NCBI RefSeq assembly: GCF_008312935.1
Contig: NZ_VSZO01000012.1
Coordinates: 62,001 to 126,000 of the forward strand
DNA: 64,000 nt
From: Roseiconus lacunae
Lineage (GTDB): Bacteria; Planctomycetota; Planctomycetia; Pirellulales; Pirellulaceae
Direction: 5' to 3'
Positions 1-11,300 of this stretch are shown here, in pieces. Under the pieces are notes generated by a model that was not told where the DNA came from, searched no databases, and saw only the letters and a program-made list of their open reading frames with translations. The stretch's first letter is position 1, and each line of letters begins with the position of its first letter. The translations under genes were made by a program, and so were the position numbers.

Positions 1-1925
1 TGCAAGAAATCCTGCGGCAAAACAAAGACTCGGTCAAGCAATTCGCGGTCCTGACGTTTGGAGTGCACCAGACATGGTGGCAAGACAAGTTTGTTGCCAA
101 CGACGCCGAACAGCGAACCGCTTTACAGGACTTCGCCGAACAGCTTGTACTGGAAGGTGCGACAGACCTCGCCGGCGCAATCGCCGAAGCAGTCCAACCT
201 CACTGGCTTGGCGGATCATCACTCGATGCAACCAACCTATTCCTACTAAGTGACGCGGTCGCGACCTGGGGTCGAATCGATGCCAGCTCCATCACCGAAT
301 CACTCGGCCAATCGGATTCGCCGATCTTTGGTTACGTGGTCGCTGGGGCCGCGCATGATCGTTCGATGCTACGTGAGATCGCCGATCAAAGCGGAGGTGC
401 GATCTTTGAAGTTTCCGATCAAACGGACCAATCGTCACTCGCGACCGCGCACCGAAGTCGACCATGGCGGATTGAAAGAACGAACGCGGTCAATGCCGAG
501 GAACTCCTCGTGCTGGGCGGCTCTGAATCGATCTATCCGGGTCAATCGTTGACCGTTGTCGGCCGTGGCGTCCCGCAAGGCCCGATCGAGATAACCTTTC
601 GGAGAGGCGACGAAACCATCACACGAACGATCGCTCCCAAGTTGACGATCGACTCTTCGATGGCTGCTCGCTTGTATGGATCGATCGCGGTCGATCGGTT
701 GGAAAGCATCGGTGGCGATACCGAAGCGATCACGGTCGCTTTCGCACGTTACTTTCGCGTGCCTGGTCAAACTTGCTCGATGGTGATGCTCGAAAACGAG
801 CGAGATTACAAACGTTTCAACGTTAACGAATCCTTGCAAGAAGACGCCTTGGTCATCGCCAGCAACTCAATCGACTCGATCCTGCGGTCTCATCGAGACG
901 CTGAACCGCTCGCTTCGCCGCGTGATCGATTTGTCACTTGGGTGGAATCGCTGCGGTCGGCATCGTTGGTCAACGTCCCAACCGCACTTCGGTTATCGAT
1001 GGCTAGGCTTCCTGACGAAGCGTTTTCGATGCGTCCCCAACCGTTGGTCTGTCGTGGAATTCGTCGAGATCAATTCGCGGTCAACCATCTCGATGAACTA
1101 CGCCAAGCTGACCCGAGTTTTTCGCAGCTACTCGCCACTGCCGATGATGTTCTCGTCGACCACGGTAGCGACGACGCGTTGAAGACTGCGAGTACGTTGA
1201 TCGAGATCAAACCCAATGATCCCGAATCGATCCGCAGTGTCGCGTTTCGCGCGATCGCATGGAAACGTCCCGACCAAGCCGCGCCGCTGTTTTTCCGGCT
1301 TGCCAAAGCCAGGCCTTACCAACCGCAATGCCTATTGCTGCTGGCCAGATCGCTGGCCGACCAGGACCATCTCGAAGAAGCCCTCGTTTGCTACGAACTG
1401 GTTCTCAGAGGGAATTGGAATGACCGGTGGTCCGCGATCAAACGGATCGCCCAGGAAGAACTCAGTAGCGTTCTGTTGCGAATCAAACCGGACTCCGTGA
1501 TGGCGGGCTATGCGAACGCAAGATCGCGACAACTCGGATTGGAATCAATCTCACCTTCGCCACTGGCAATCACGATGGACTGGAATACAGATCGAAGCGA
1601 CGTCGATCTATGGGTAACCGAACCGAACGGTGATCGCTGTGACCATCGCCAAAATCAGACGCCCAGCGGGGGACGGATGTGGTTCAATATCACGCAAGGG
1701 TTGGGTCCGGAACTGTACACCCAGACGACCGCCCCGGCCGGAATATATCGGATCCGAGCGGATCTTCGCAGCCAGGACCGCAACCGTACCGAAGCCCCGT
1801 CGGAGGCATTGATCACGATCACCGAGACTCGCGTCGGAGACAATCCGCAACCGGGCCCACCCGCCGTCACTCGCCGGGTGATTTCGGCCGGTGATGAATT
1901 TCAGTTTGATCGGAAGGCACGGTAG
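1..1925 (+). CDS. VWA-type protein with TPR-like region and DUF2135 C-terminus (5' part missing)
   Basis: The reading frame is open from the left edge (first full codon at 3), so only the C-terminal 640 or so residues are present; a GTG at 63 is internal and not a convincing start. The visible N-terminal part has segments such as FAVLTFGV and PIFGYVVAGAAHD that fit a von Willebrand A fold, but no MIDAS motif is in view. Residues near 390-500 look like helical TPR-type repeats (AAPLFFRLAKARPYQPQ, LEEALVCYELVL). The C-terminus has DVDLWVTEPNGDR, typical of DUF2135, a beta-sandwich that often ends VWA/VIT proteins. It lies 289 bp upstream of the MoxR gene on the same strand. MoxR ATPases usually work with VWA proteins, so a role in the same system is likely but inferred. 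Substrate unknown. Confidence 0.75.
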   Translation, partial: QEILRQNKDSVKQFAVLTFGVHQTWWQDKFVANDAEQRTALQDFAEQLVLEGATDLAGAIAEAVQPHWLGGSSLDATNLFLLSDAVATWGRIDASSITESLGQSDSPIFGYVVAGAAHDRSMLREIADQSGGAIFEVSDQTDQSSLATAHRSRPWRIERTNAVNAEELLVLGGSESIYPGQSLTVVGRGVPQGPIEITFRRGDETITRTIAPKLTIDSSMAARLYGSIAVDRLESIGGDTEAITVAFARYFRVPGQTCSMVMLENERDYKRFNVNESLQEDALVIASNSIDSILRSHRDAEPLASPRDRFVTWVESLRSASLVNVPTALRLSMARLPDEAFSMRPQPLVCRGIRRDQFAVNHLDELRQADPSFSQLLATADDVLVDHGSDDALKTASTLIEIKPNDPESIRSVAFRAIAWKRPDQAAPLFFRLAKARPYQPQCLLLLARSLADQDHLEEALVCYELVLRGNWNDRWSAIKRIAQEELSSVLLRIKPDSVMAGYANARSRQLGLESISPSPLAITMDWNTDRSDVDLWVTEPNGDRCDHRQNQTPSGGRMWFNITQGLGPELYTQTTAPAGIYRIRADLRSQDRNRTEAPSEALITITETRVGDNPQPGPPAVTRRVISAGDEFQFDRKAR

Positions 1926-2214
1926 CACGGCGTCTGCGCGAAAACCTGAATCCAAACCAACGCCGAAGCCGGCGAGGGATCATCGCCCCGGCGTTGACTG
2001 CCCGGGCGAGGGGGGATTGACCACGCTCGCCAGATCCTAATTTTTGGTTAAACTGTTTCGGTACATCCATGCCGGTCTGACAGGCTTAATCGAATCGCCT
2101 GCCGTGCTTCACGATGACCGCAACCCACCCAACGACCGAAACGACGTTCGCTATTGGTGCGGAATTAAAAACGCACACGCCAGCGAGATCGCTCGACTCA
2201 CCGACCCCGCCTTT

Positions 2215-3228
2215 ATGTCCCGCCAGCTAGACGTTCCCAGCGAAACCTTAAGCGATGACGATGTTGCCGCGATCGATGCCCTCCGTACAGCCTATGGCAC
2301 ACTGAAAGCAGAAATTGGCCGCGTCATCGTCGGCCAAATCGATGCCATCGAACAACTGGCGATCTGTTTTTTCGCCCGCCGTCATGCGTTGCTTGTCGGC
2401 GTCCCGGGACTCGCCAAGACGCTCTTGGTCAGCAAGTTTGCCGAAACGCTTTCGCTCTCGTTCAGCCGCATTCAGTTTACGCCGGACTTGATGCCGATGG
2501 ACATCACCGGGACAGACATCCTGCAAGACAATTCGGAAGGTCGCCGCGAATTTCAGTTCGTTCGGGGTCCGGTCTTCGCCAACGTTGTTTTGGCCGATGA
2601 GATCAACCGCGCCCCACCGAAAACACAAGCGGCGCTACTCGAAGCGATGCAAGAAAGCAACGTGACGGTGTTGGGCAAAGAGTTTGCACTCCCGTCACCC
2701 TTCATGGTATTGGCGACGCAAAACCCGGTCGAACAAGAAGGCACGTATCCGCTTCCGGAAGCGCAGCTCGATCGCTTCATGGCGCTCATCGAACTCGGCT
2801 ATCCCAGCGAAGCCGAAGAGATCGAGATCGCACGATTGACGACCGGTACGAGCCAACCGGTCCTCCAATCGTTGTTAGACATCTCACAAATCCTCGACCA
2901 CCAAGACTTGGTCCGCCGCGTCCCGGTACCCGATCACCTGTACGAATTCGCCGCCAAACTGGTCCGGCAAACTCGTCCGACCGGCGGCACCGCACCGGAC
3001 TGGTTGATCCCATTGGTCGGCTGGGGCGCGGGACCACGAGCGGTACAAAGTTTGATCCTAGGCGCGAAGAGCCGCGCCGCTTTGTATGGCAGTTACATGG
3101 TCCGACGTGAGGACATCGTCGCGGTCGCCCCGTCAGTGCTCGCGCATCGCTTGGTCCTGACCTTTGCCGCCCAAGCCGAACGCATATCGGCACGCGAGAT
3201 TGTGACGCGATTGGTCGAATCGAACTAG
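2215..3228 (+). CDS. MoxR-family AAA+ ATPase
   Basis: A 337-residue AAA+ ATPase of the MoxR/RavA group, which act as chaperone-like remodelling enzymes for VWA-domain partners. Walker A is GVPGLAKT at residues 62-69 and Walker B is VLADEINRAP near 126-135, followed by the family segment ATQNPVEQEGTYPLPEAQLDRF with its sensor asparagine. The frame is open upstream to 2044, but the ATG at 2215 gives the usual MoxR N-terminus and length, so I chose it. It is the first gene of a + strand operon and ends 19 bp before the DUF58 gene. A MoxR-DUF58-BatA order is known from many bacteria, so the family and partnership are secure while the cellular target is not. Confidence 0.93.
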   Translation: MSRQLDVPSETLSDDDVAAIDALRTAYGTLKAEIGRVIVGQIDAIEQLAICFFARRHALLVGVPGLAKTLLVSKFAETLSLSFSRIQFTPDLMPMDITGTDILQDNSEGRREFQFVRGPVFANVVLADEINRAPPKTQAALLEAMQESNVTVLGKEFALPSPFMVLATQNPVEQEGTYPLPEAQLDRFMALIELGYPSEAEEIEIARLTTGTSQPVLQSLLDISQILDHQDLVRRVPVPDHLYEFAAKLVRQTRPTGGTAPDWLIPLVGWGAGPRAVQSLILGAKSRAALYGSYMVRREDIVAVAPSVLAHRLVLTFAAQAERISAREIVTRLVESN

Positions 3229-3247
3229 CTATCCGCGATCGCTTGCC

Positions 3248-4126
3248 ATGCCTTCATTCTTCGACGGACGAATCGCTGAACGTCTCGCCGCGTTACCTCT
3301 GGTCGCACGGTCGGCGATGCTGGGCAGCGTTTCCGGACGCCATCAAAGCCCACACCGCGGCAGCAGTGTCGAGTTCGCCGAATACCGTCGTTACCAAGCC
3401 GGCGACGATCTACGGCGACTCGATTGGCGTGCCTACGGTCGCAGCGATCGATACTACGTCAAAGAGTTCGAAGCGGACACCAATCTACGTTTGGTCCTGG
3501 TGGTCGACGGAAGCGGCTCGATGGGGTTCGAGCAGAAACTCGAAGTCGCTCGGCAGCTCGCCGCAACGCTCGCCTACCTTGCCATCGGTCAAGGCGACGC
3601 GGCCGGCTTGGTCACCGCGTCGGCAGGATCCCACGAGCACTTGCCACCGCGCCGAATCGCCGGTCAGGTCGAACAGCTGTTCAAACGTCTGGAACACTTG
3701 ACACCGGTCGGTACGAATTCGATGTGCCAAGCGATCAGCCAGCTCGCCGAGTCGTCCCGTGAACGTGCGATGGTCGTCTTGGTTTCAGATTTTCTCTTCG
3801 AGTTCGACCAACTTCGAACCGCGATCGACCACCTCACGTTCCGCAAACATGACGTTGTTGCCTTTCATGTCTTAAGCCCCCAAGAACTGAATCCAGGTTG
3901 GGATCGCCCCACGCGTTTGCTGGACATGGAAGGTGACGAATCGATGTTGGTCGATCCCGAGGAAATCCGCGCCGGCTATGAGGATGCGGTTCGTGAGTAC
4001 CTGGAGTCAATCGAACAGTTGATGCATCGGTCCGCCGTCGACTACCACCGCATGCTGACCGACGGCACGGTCGAGGAGACGCTTTCGAGGTTTCTTTCGG
4101 CACGGCTGGGAGACGTCTCGCGATGA
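3248..4126 (+). CDS. DUF58 / VWA-like protein
   Basis: A 292-residue DUF58 protein. The family signature is visible as YQAGDDLRRLDW at residues 49-60, followed by YVKEFEAD. A VWA-like core follows with DGSGSM at 87-92, a good MIDAS metal-binding start, and VVLVSDFLF near 176, the strand that ends in the second acidic residue. No signal peptide or membrane segment is apparent, so it should be cytoplasmic or peripheral. DUF58 proteins are the usual partners of MoxR ATPases. Its stop overlaps the next start (ATGA at 4123-4126), which implies translational coupling with the BatA-like gene. Confidence 0.92.
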   Translation: MPSFFDGRIAERLAALPLVARSAMLGSVSGRHQSPHRGSSVEFAEYRRYQAGDDLRRLDWRAYGRSDRYYVKEFEADTNLRLVLVVDGSGSMGFEQKLEVARQLAATLAYLAIGQGDAAGLVTASAGSHEHLPPRRIAGQVEQLFKRLEHLTPVGTNSMCQAISQLAESSRERAMVVLVSDFLFEFDQLRTAIDHLTFRKHDVVAFHVLSPQELNPGWDRPTRLLDMEGDESMLVDPEEIRAGYEDAVREYLESIEQLMHRSAVDYHRMLTDGTVEETLSRFLSARLGDVSR

Positions 4127-6159
4127 GCTTTCTGCGAATCGAAGCACTGTGGGCGATCCCGCTGATCGTCGTCCCGTTGATCATTCATTGGCTTCATCGA
4201 CGCCGCCATCCGACGATGCAGTGGCCGGCGATGATGTTTCTCTATCAGGCGACCAAGATGCGGCGTGGTCCGGCAAAGCTGCGCCGTTGGATCGTGCTGG
4301 CGATTCGCGTGGCCAGTGTCGCGCTGATTGTGCTCGCACTCGCTCGTCCGCTTTCCCAAGGTGTCTTTGGGATGGCCGCCGGACGCATCGCGGACACGGG
4401 GACCACGGTCGTCTTGATTGATCGCTCCACCGGAATGCAACGTCGTGATGCCTTTGGGCGTTCACGACAACAACGAGGACTCGAAACGGTTGCCGAAACA
4501 CTGCGCACACTTGGGGTACAAACGCCTGTCGTGATCGATAGCGTCGACGCACAACCGATCGAATTGGCGAGCTTGGAATCGTTCAATGACGGTACGCTGC
4601 TAAAGTCAGCCGACGCGCCCGCTTCGATCGAAACGATGCTCGCGAGTGCTCTCGACTACTTGCAAGAACATGAGTCGACGCTATCGGACATTTGGATCGT
4701 CAGCGATCACGCGTCGTCGTCTTGGAACCTGCAATCGTCGCGATGGGAATCGATCGCGCGACAAGCCGATTCATTGGGTGATGGTTTGCGCATTCATCGT
4801 TTCTCCTTTCCTCAATCATCGGACCAAGTCAACGCATCGGTACGTCTAGCGGACCTGAGATGGTCGTCCGAAAATCTCAATCGCGAAACGAGCCCCCAGA
4901 CCGGCGCGACGTTGTTGTTCTCAGTCGTTGTGATGGAGGATCAGAATCTGAACGCCGCTTCGGCTACTGGATCGAAAAAGCGTACGATCCCGGTCGACAT
5001 CACCGTGGGAACCACAACACGAACATTTGACGTCACACTTCGTGGTGGTGTGGGAACGCTGGATAACGTCCCAGTTGACGTCAACCGTCAAGACGACCTT
5101 TATGGATCCGTTTCAATCCCGACGGATAGTAACCCGGCCGATGACCAGTGGTACTTTACGCTTTCGCCACCACTGCAACCCTCGATCGGAATCATCAGCA
5201 CTCAACCTTGTGACGCCTTGATTGCCATGGGCGAGGTGCTGGGACGGGTCGCCTTTGATCAGGCCGGCGGGGCAGGGCAGGGCACACTAAAAACGCAAGA
5301 CGGATCAACAGAGCGGGGCGACCTACCACTCGACGGGATCGATTGCCTGTGGTGGCAGGGTCCGCTTCCTACGGGAAACGCCGCCGAACAACTGGAGTCG
5401 TTTTCTAGCTCCGGCGGGAACATTGTGTTCTTTCCCCCAATGCAGCCAGATCCCAAACTGCAGTTCCAGGGGACTCGTTGGAACGAGTGGGTCACGCTGG
5501 ATCCCGAAGAAACGAGTTACCTTGGCATCAAGTTCATCATCGAATCGGTTTGTTCGGTCGCCGGTCAGGCGATCACCGAATGCTCGACTGCTGATGGGAC
5601 AAACTGGCTGGCCCAACGTCAATCCGATCGCGGGACCACGTGGTTCTGTGGTGCAAACGTCGCCGATCATCAAAGCCTGTTCGTTCGCCAAGGTTTGGGA
5701 TTGTTTTCGGTGCTTGCCGCGACCGTCGAGCAATCCGACGCCGCTTCGATCCGCCTCCATGATTATCAGGCCGGTCATGAGACCGCCAAACAACTCCGGG
5801 ACCTGAATGCTTCGATCAAGGCGGTGATGTCATCCGATGAAGAAACCGCATCCCGCCGGGGTTATCACCGTGGCGTGTATGTGGTGGGTGAACACGAAGG
5901 CAAACGCCACTACATCGCGATCAACCGCTCAGACGTCACCACGACAAGGCTCAGTGACGAACAGATCGAGGCCGTCCTCCCCGGTGATTACGTCAACGTT
6001 GTTTCGATCGGTGCCTCAACGACGCGACCGACGTCGGGAGCCGCCCGCGAGCTGTGGGGGGGCCTTTGGTTCGCGTTAATCGTTGGCCTGCTGGCCGAAG
6101 GCTGGCTCTCGCTTAGTTCTCGTCCGACCGCCCGAACAAGTGGGGACGATCGGACATGA
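4123..6159 (+). CDS. BatA-like membrane protein (aerotolerance N-terminal domain)
   Basis: A 678-residue membrane protein. Residues 1-80 match the BatA/aerotolerance regulator N-terminal domain: a membrane segment (LWAIPLIVVPLIIHWL), then the HRRRHPTMQWPAMMFL type motif and a second membrane segment (WIVLAIRVASVALIVLALARPL). A VWA-like region follows (TTVVLIDRSTGMQ), with the MIDAS serines partly altered. A final hydrophobic segment (LWFALIVGLLAEGWLSL) lies near the C-terminus. The bulk should be periplasmic or cytoplasmic between these anchors; topology was not computed. ATGA overlaps join it to both neighbours. Two overlapping GGGCAGGG octamers (5270-5282) lie inside it, encoding the glycine-rich stretch GGAGQG. 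Confidence 0.85.
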   Translation: MSFLRIEALWAIPLIVVPLIIHWLHRRRHPTMQWPAMMFLYQATKMRRGPAKLRRWIVLAIRVASVALIVLALARPLSQGVFGMAAGRIADTGTTVVLIDRSTGMQRRDAFGRSRQQRGLETVAETLRTLGVQTPVVIDSVDAQPIELASLESFNDGTLLKSADAPASIETMLASALDYLQEHESTLSDIWIVSDHASSSWNLQSSRWESIARQADSLGDGLRIHRFSFPQSSDQVNASVRLADLRWSSENLNRETSPQTGATLLFSVVVMEDQNLNAASATGSKKRTIPVDITVGTTTRTFDVTLRGGVGTLDNVPVDVNRQDDLYGSVSIPTDSNPADDQWYFTLSPPLQPSIGIISTQPCDALIAMGEVLGRVAFDQAGGAGQGTLKTQDGSTERGDLPLDGIDCLWWQGPLPTGNAAEQLESFSSSGGNIVFFPPMQPDPKLQFQGTRWNEWVTLDPEETSYLGIKFIIESVCSVAGQAITECSTADGTNWLAQRQSDRGTTWFCGANVADHQSLFVRQGLGLFSVLAATVEQSDAASIRLHDYQAGHETAKQLRDLNASIKAVMSSDEETASRRGYHRGVYVVGEHEGKRHYIAINRSDVTTTRLSDEQIEAVLPGDYVNVVSIGASTTRPTSGAARELWGGLWFALIVGLLAEGWLSLSSRPTARTSGDDRT

Positions 6160-8333
6160 TTTGGTTGACTTCGATACTCGCCGGAATCGGCGCCCTGACG
6201 ATTGCGACCTTGAACGTTCGCCGCAGCCACCGACGCGGTAAAACCTTGGTCTGCGAAATTGTCCGATGCCTGTTGATCTTCGCCGCGATCATTTTGTTTT
6301 GGCGTCCCGAATCGACCCTGAACAGGGACGATCGTCGGCCGCGACGGCTTGTGGTCATGGTCGATCACTCACAAAGCATGTCAACCGTTGACAGCGATTC
6401 GAATACCGGTCACCAACCCCCCGAACGAATCAGTCGTTTAGAAACCGCTCAAAGAATCACGGAAGACCCTCGCTGGAAACAGCTCGATCGCCGATGGGAA
6501 CTGACGATAAAAAAATTGTTCGAAAAACATCCCAGCGAAAGCGACTTGGGCGGTGCGATCGACCGAGTGATCTCCAACGAAGACGTGACAGCGTGTGTTT
6601 TACTGTCCGACGGAGACTGGAATTCCGGCGCGTCGCCTTTGGGGGTGGTTCAAGATCTGGCGATTCAAGAAGGCCGACGTTTTTCGCTTCAGTCAGTCGC
6701 CATCGGTCGTCCGACGCGTCTGCCGGACCTGGAACTCTACGGTGTGTCCTGTCCGACGATCGCGGTCGAAGACAAACCATTGCGATTGCCTTTCACAGTT
6801 GCCAATTGGTTCCCCGAAAGCCGAACGGCGATGGTACAGATGCGGGTCGATGGTGCGGTCGAACAAGAACAACAAGTCACCATCGCATCGGGAAAGCGAT
6901 TTGATGGATCAATGCAGTGGACGGCCACGGGCGAAGGCCAACATTCAATCGAGATTTCGGTAGTCGTCGCCGAGGGTGAAAGCGACGCCACCAACAATCA
7001 ATCCGCCCATCAAGTCGACGTCCGTCCGGAAAGCCTACGTGTTTTGATTGTTGAATCTAAACCGCGTTGGGAGTTCCGCTATCTTCGTAATGCCTTGATT
7101 CGCGATCCAGGAATCGAGGTCTCGACACTGCTATTCCATCCGACACTGGAAACCGTTGGGGGCGGCGGAAGCGATTATTTAGAATCGTTCCCGAACAGTG
7201 TTGCCGAACTGGCCGAGTACGACGTTATCTTTCTCGGCGACGTCGGAACCGGCGAACACGGATTGAGCGAGGCCCATTGTCAATTGCTGGCAGGAACGGT
7301 CGCCGAACAAGCCACCGGAATTGTTCTGATGCCAGGCCCCGATGGTCGGCAATCAGAATTATCGGCGACGAAGATCGAATCATTGACGCCGGTTGTGTTT
7401 GACGATTCGAGCCGTTCATCGGCGGGTGCCGCATCATTGGCGGAAAGCACCGGTAAGTTTGCGTTGACTGAATCGGGGCGTTCGAGTTTATTGACCCAGC
7501 TTTCTGACCAGCCAGCTGACAATTGGAAACTCTGGCAATCGCTTCCCGGCTTCCAGTGGTTTGCCTCGGCCACGCGAGGAAAAACAGGCAGCGAGGTTTT
7601 GGCCGTTCATGCCGACGCGGCCAACCAGTTTGGACGTTTGCCACTACTGGTTACGCGACGTTATGGTGCGGGTAAAGTGTTGTGGATGGCTACCGATTCG
7701 GCGTGGCGTTGGCGAATGGGTGTCGAAGACAAATACCACTATCGCTTCTGGGGGCAAGTCATTCGCTGGATGGCATACGGACGCAACATGGCGATCGGCG
7801 AATCGATGCGATTGATTTATCAACCGGAAACACCGACGGTCGCCAGCAGTTTGTCGTTACGGGCAAGTGTGATGACATCTTCGGGTGAACCGTCCAGCGA
7901 AGAAAGTGTTGAATTGACCATCGAAGCCCCCGATCAGTCACGTCAGATCATTCGACTGACTTCTAGCCCCGGCGACTGGGGCACGTTTGTCGGCGAGACT
8001 TCGTTTTCACAAACTGGGCTCCATGGAGTGACCTTGCAACACCCGATCGAAAACGAAACCCTGAAGACCCAAATCCTAGTGCAGGGCAGGGCAGTGGAGG
8101 CGATCGGTCGGCCGGCCCGGATCGATGTGATGAATGACTTGGCAAGACTCGGTCATGGGCAAGCGTTTCAGCCAAACCAAGTAGACTCGCTGGTAGAACT
8201 TCTGAATTCGCAACTCAATCAGAATCAACAAACGCAAACGATCCGGCTTTGGCAACATCCGTTGATCTTGCTAGGGATGGTCGCCGGATTGAGTCTATTT
8301 TGGGTCTTACGAAAATGGGCGGGGGCTCTCTGA
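6156..8333 (+). CDS. VWA-domain membrane protein with glutamine-amidotransferase-like region
   Basis: A 725-residue protein with two N-terminal membrane segments (WLTSILAGIGALTIATL and VRCLLIFAAIILFW), a VWA-like core starting VVMVDHSQSMS near residue 67 (the DxSxS MIDAS pattern), a beta-sandwich stretch, and a class-I glutamine-amidotransferase-like Rossmann region (RVLIVESKPRWEFRYLRNAL, then DVIFLGDVG). It closes with another membrane helix (LILLGMVAGLSLFWVL). This layout is common for the large VWA protein in planctomycete MoxR operons. The catalytic Cys expected of a true amidotransferase is not evident, so a structural or sensing role is more likely. It overlaps both neighbours by 4 bp and 1 bp. 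Confidence 0.85.
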   Translation: MIWLTSILAGIGALTIATLNVRRSHRRGKTLVCEIVRCLLIFAAIILFWRPESTLNRDDRRPRRLVVMVDHSQSMSTVDSDSNTGHQPPERISRLETAQRITEDPRWKQLDRRWELTIKKLFEKHPSESDLGGAIDRVISNEDVTACVLLSDGDWNSGASPLGVVQDLAIQEGRRFSLQSVAIGRPTRLPDLELYGVSCPTIAVEDKPLRLPFTVANWFPESRTAMVQMRVDGAVEQEQQVTIASGKRFDGSMQWTATGEGQHSIEISVVVAEGESDATNNQSAHQVDVRPESLRVLIVESKPRWEFRYLRNALIRDPGIEVSTLLFHPTLETVGGGGSDYLESFPNSVAELAEYDVIFLGDVGTGEHGLSEAHCQLLAGTVAEQATGIVLMPGPDGRQSELSATKIESLTPVVFDDSSRSSAGAASLAESTGKFALTESGRSSLLTQLSDQPADNWKLWQSLPGFQWFASATRGKTGSEVLAVHADAANQFGRLPLLVTRRYGAGKVLWMATDSAWRWRMGVEDKYHYRFWGQVIRWMAYGRNMAIGESMRLIYQPETPTVASSLSLRASVMTSSGEPSSEESVELTIEAPDQSRQIIRLTSSPGDWGTFVGETSFSQTGLHGVTLQHPIENETLKTQILVQGRAVEAIGRPARIDVMNDLARLGHGQAFQPNQVDSLVELLNSQLNQNQQTQTIRLWQHPLILLGMVAGLSLFWVLRKWAGAL

Positions 8334-11300
8334 TGCATTTAGAACTGCCTGCCGTCTTGACCGACAAGTTGCGTCGCTATCGCAATCAAACGTTGCGTCA
8401 ATCGCTACGCCGATCATGGTTCCATTCGCTCGCGTCGATTTCGGTGTCAATGTTGGTTTTGGTTGCCATGGATCGTGTCGTCGCGTTGCCGCCGCTCCTC
8501 CGTGGAATCTTCTGGGTGACCTGTGCCGTCACGCTGGTTCTGGGGACTGTCAGACTGATACGCGCGGTGATGCGACTTCGATCACCGATCCACATTGCTC
8601 GATCGATTAGCCAGCGTGACACCTTATTTGGCGACCACCTTCAAGGGGCGATCGAATTGGCGGACAGTGCGAGCGAACAACGGCGGTCAATGCGACTGTG
8701 TTCGGCGGCACTACAACAGGTCGCAGACGAAGCAGCCAAACGAGACCTTACCCGATTGCTGCCTCGTCAATCTCTTTCGATCAGTCGACGACTGTTGTTC
8801 GCATCGGCCGCGGTGCTGATTGTCTTCACGCTGTTCTTCCCTCACGTTGTCACGAACTCGATGCACCGTGTGATCGCTCCGTTCGCAGCAATCAAGCGTC
8901 AAACGCTAGTTCAACTTTCACACCTTGATCCAAACATTGTCGTCCCTCGTGGCGAAGCGATTCGATGGGTTGCCACATCAGCCCCCGAAAGTCGCTGGCA
9001 GCCTGATTCGGCCAGTCTACGTCTCGGTAGCCTAGGCACGATCAACTCAGATCGATCCGCCGACGGTTACTCATTTGAATTTCCTCCGTTAAATGCCCCG
9101 ATCGACGCGACACTGCGAATCGGCGATGCCACCGCAACGCTCCATCTAATTCCCAAGGAGCGTCCCCAAGTTAACTCGATCAACGCGACGATCGAGTTGC
9201 CCTCGTATCTACAAGTCAGCCAACCGAAGCTCGCGACCGAGCCTTCCGGCAATGTGATCGAAGCTCTCGAAGGTGCCGCGTTAACACTCCAAGTCAACAC
9301 TTCAACTGACCTGTTTGACGCGACCGTCGACGGCCGGCAGATCAATGCGGCGGGCACCAGCTTTACTGTTTCACTCGGTGGCGACGCCACTTCGGTAACG
9401 CTCGATTGGCAAGACCAAGATGGTTTGACCGCTGACCGACCGATTACGATTGAAATCGAACGCACCGTCGATCAGCCCCCCACACTCATCGTCGACGAAA
9501 CCAATATCCCCGCCCGGGTTCTCAATCAACAACAACTACGTTTCCGGTTGACCGCCGAAGATGACTACGCAGTGCGGCGTGTCGGCATTCAGTGGAGTCG
9601 CGAAGACGAAACGGGCGAGCGAATCGTTGGTCCGGGCCCCGACGGCAAGAACACCACGGCGTTCTTTAACCCCACGGCGTACGGCGTCGAAGAAGGCGAC
9701 GTACTGATTCGATTTTGGGTCGAAGATGATTTACCAGAACGCCCGCGTATCTACACCGATGCTTACGCACTAACGGTGCTTTCGGCTGAGGATCATGCCG
9801 TCTGGATCGGTGACAGCCTTGCACGGTGGCGCCAAACCGCGATCGAAGTTCGCGATCGTGAACTGCAGTTATTGTCAATCAATCAAGAACTGATGACCGT
9901 CCCGGAGTCTGATCGTGACGTCGAGTGGCGACGCCGATTGGCAACACAAGCCGCCGCCGAAGCAGAAAATTCGCGGCGACTGAAACGCATCGTCGAGGAT
10001 GGCAAGGCGATCCTTTCTCAAGCAGCAGCCAATGATCAAATTCCGTCGGGCCAACTCGAAGGCCTTGCTCAATCTATCGGCGCACTGACGGACTTGGCCG
10101 AGGGTCGGATGCCGCGAGTTGCCAAGCTGTTGAACGACGCCGCACAAGAAGAATCCAAGTTCGGAGCGATGGCGAACCTGGAAACCACACAAGGTGAACT
10201 TCCCGATCAAGAACAAACCAGCTCCGACCAGGATCCCGACGGCGAGACGCCGGCTAGCCCCGAGCGACTTGGACTTGCCGACACAACGGTGATCGACACT
10301 TCAACATCAGGTCGAAAAACCGATGACGAAGAGAAAAGTCCAGGTTCAAACAAAAAGAAGCTGGCCGAAGCGGTCGAAGACCAAGCCGAGTTGGTCGCGA
10401 AGTTCGACGCCATCGCCGACCAATTGAAGGAATTGCTCGGACAGATGGACGGCAGCACTCTTGTCAAACGCATGAAAGCAATCAGCCGCATCCAAGACCG
10501 GGTGGCGGGGCGATTGGCAAAGACGATTGGCGATCGTTTCGGTCGTTCACAACCGGCACAACCGACAGACTTTCAAGCGAGCATTGACGACACCGAAGAA
10601 ACCATCTCACGGCTTCAGCGCGTGATGGATGACCTACAAGCCTTTCTCAAACGCCGCGAAATACGGTCCTTTAAAGTCGTCTTTGAAGAAATGCGAAATG
10701 ACGGTGTTCTCGATCAACTCCGTTTGCTCAAACGTAATCTGCCATCATCACCGGGGGCTTCGATCGCGGCGGCAGAATTCTGGTCGGATAACTTTGATCG
10801 ATTGGCAGACGATTTGATCGAACCGCCGACAAACGACGACGAACAAGAACCCGACAACGGAAAGCCTAAGAAATCACTGGACCCCGAGGTGGTCTTGGAA
10901 GTCCTCCGGATCCTGAAATCAGAAGTCGACTTACGTGAACTGACCCGCCAAGCCGAACAAGGTCGCAAGGCGATGAAGCCCGACGACTATGCCAGCGAAG
11001 CAATCCAGTTGAGTGAATCACAAGATGGCATCCGAGACCGTCTTGATCAGGTGATCGATCGACTTCAGACCGACCGGGATTCTGCGATCCAATTCGCCGC
11101 CGAGGCCGAAGTCTTGAGTTCCGCGAGGGCGGCGATGGTCGACGCCGCAGAAACGTTGGTTCAGCCCGATACCGGACCGGCAGTCATCGCGGCCCAAACC
11201 GAGGCGATCGAACTATTGCTGCGAAGTCGAAAGGTTGATCCGAGCACCGGCGGTGGCTCAAATTCCGCGTCCTCTGCCGGCGGTGATACCGATCAAGCTG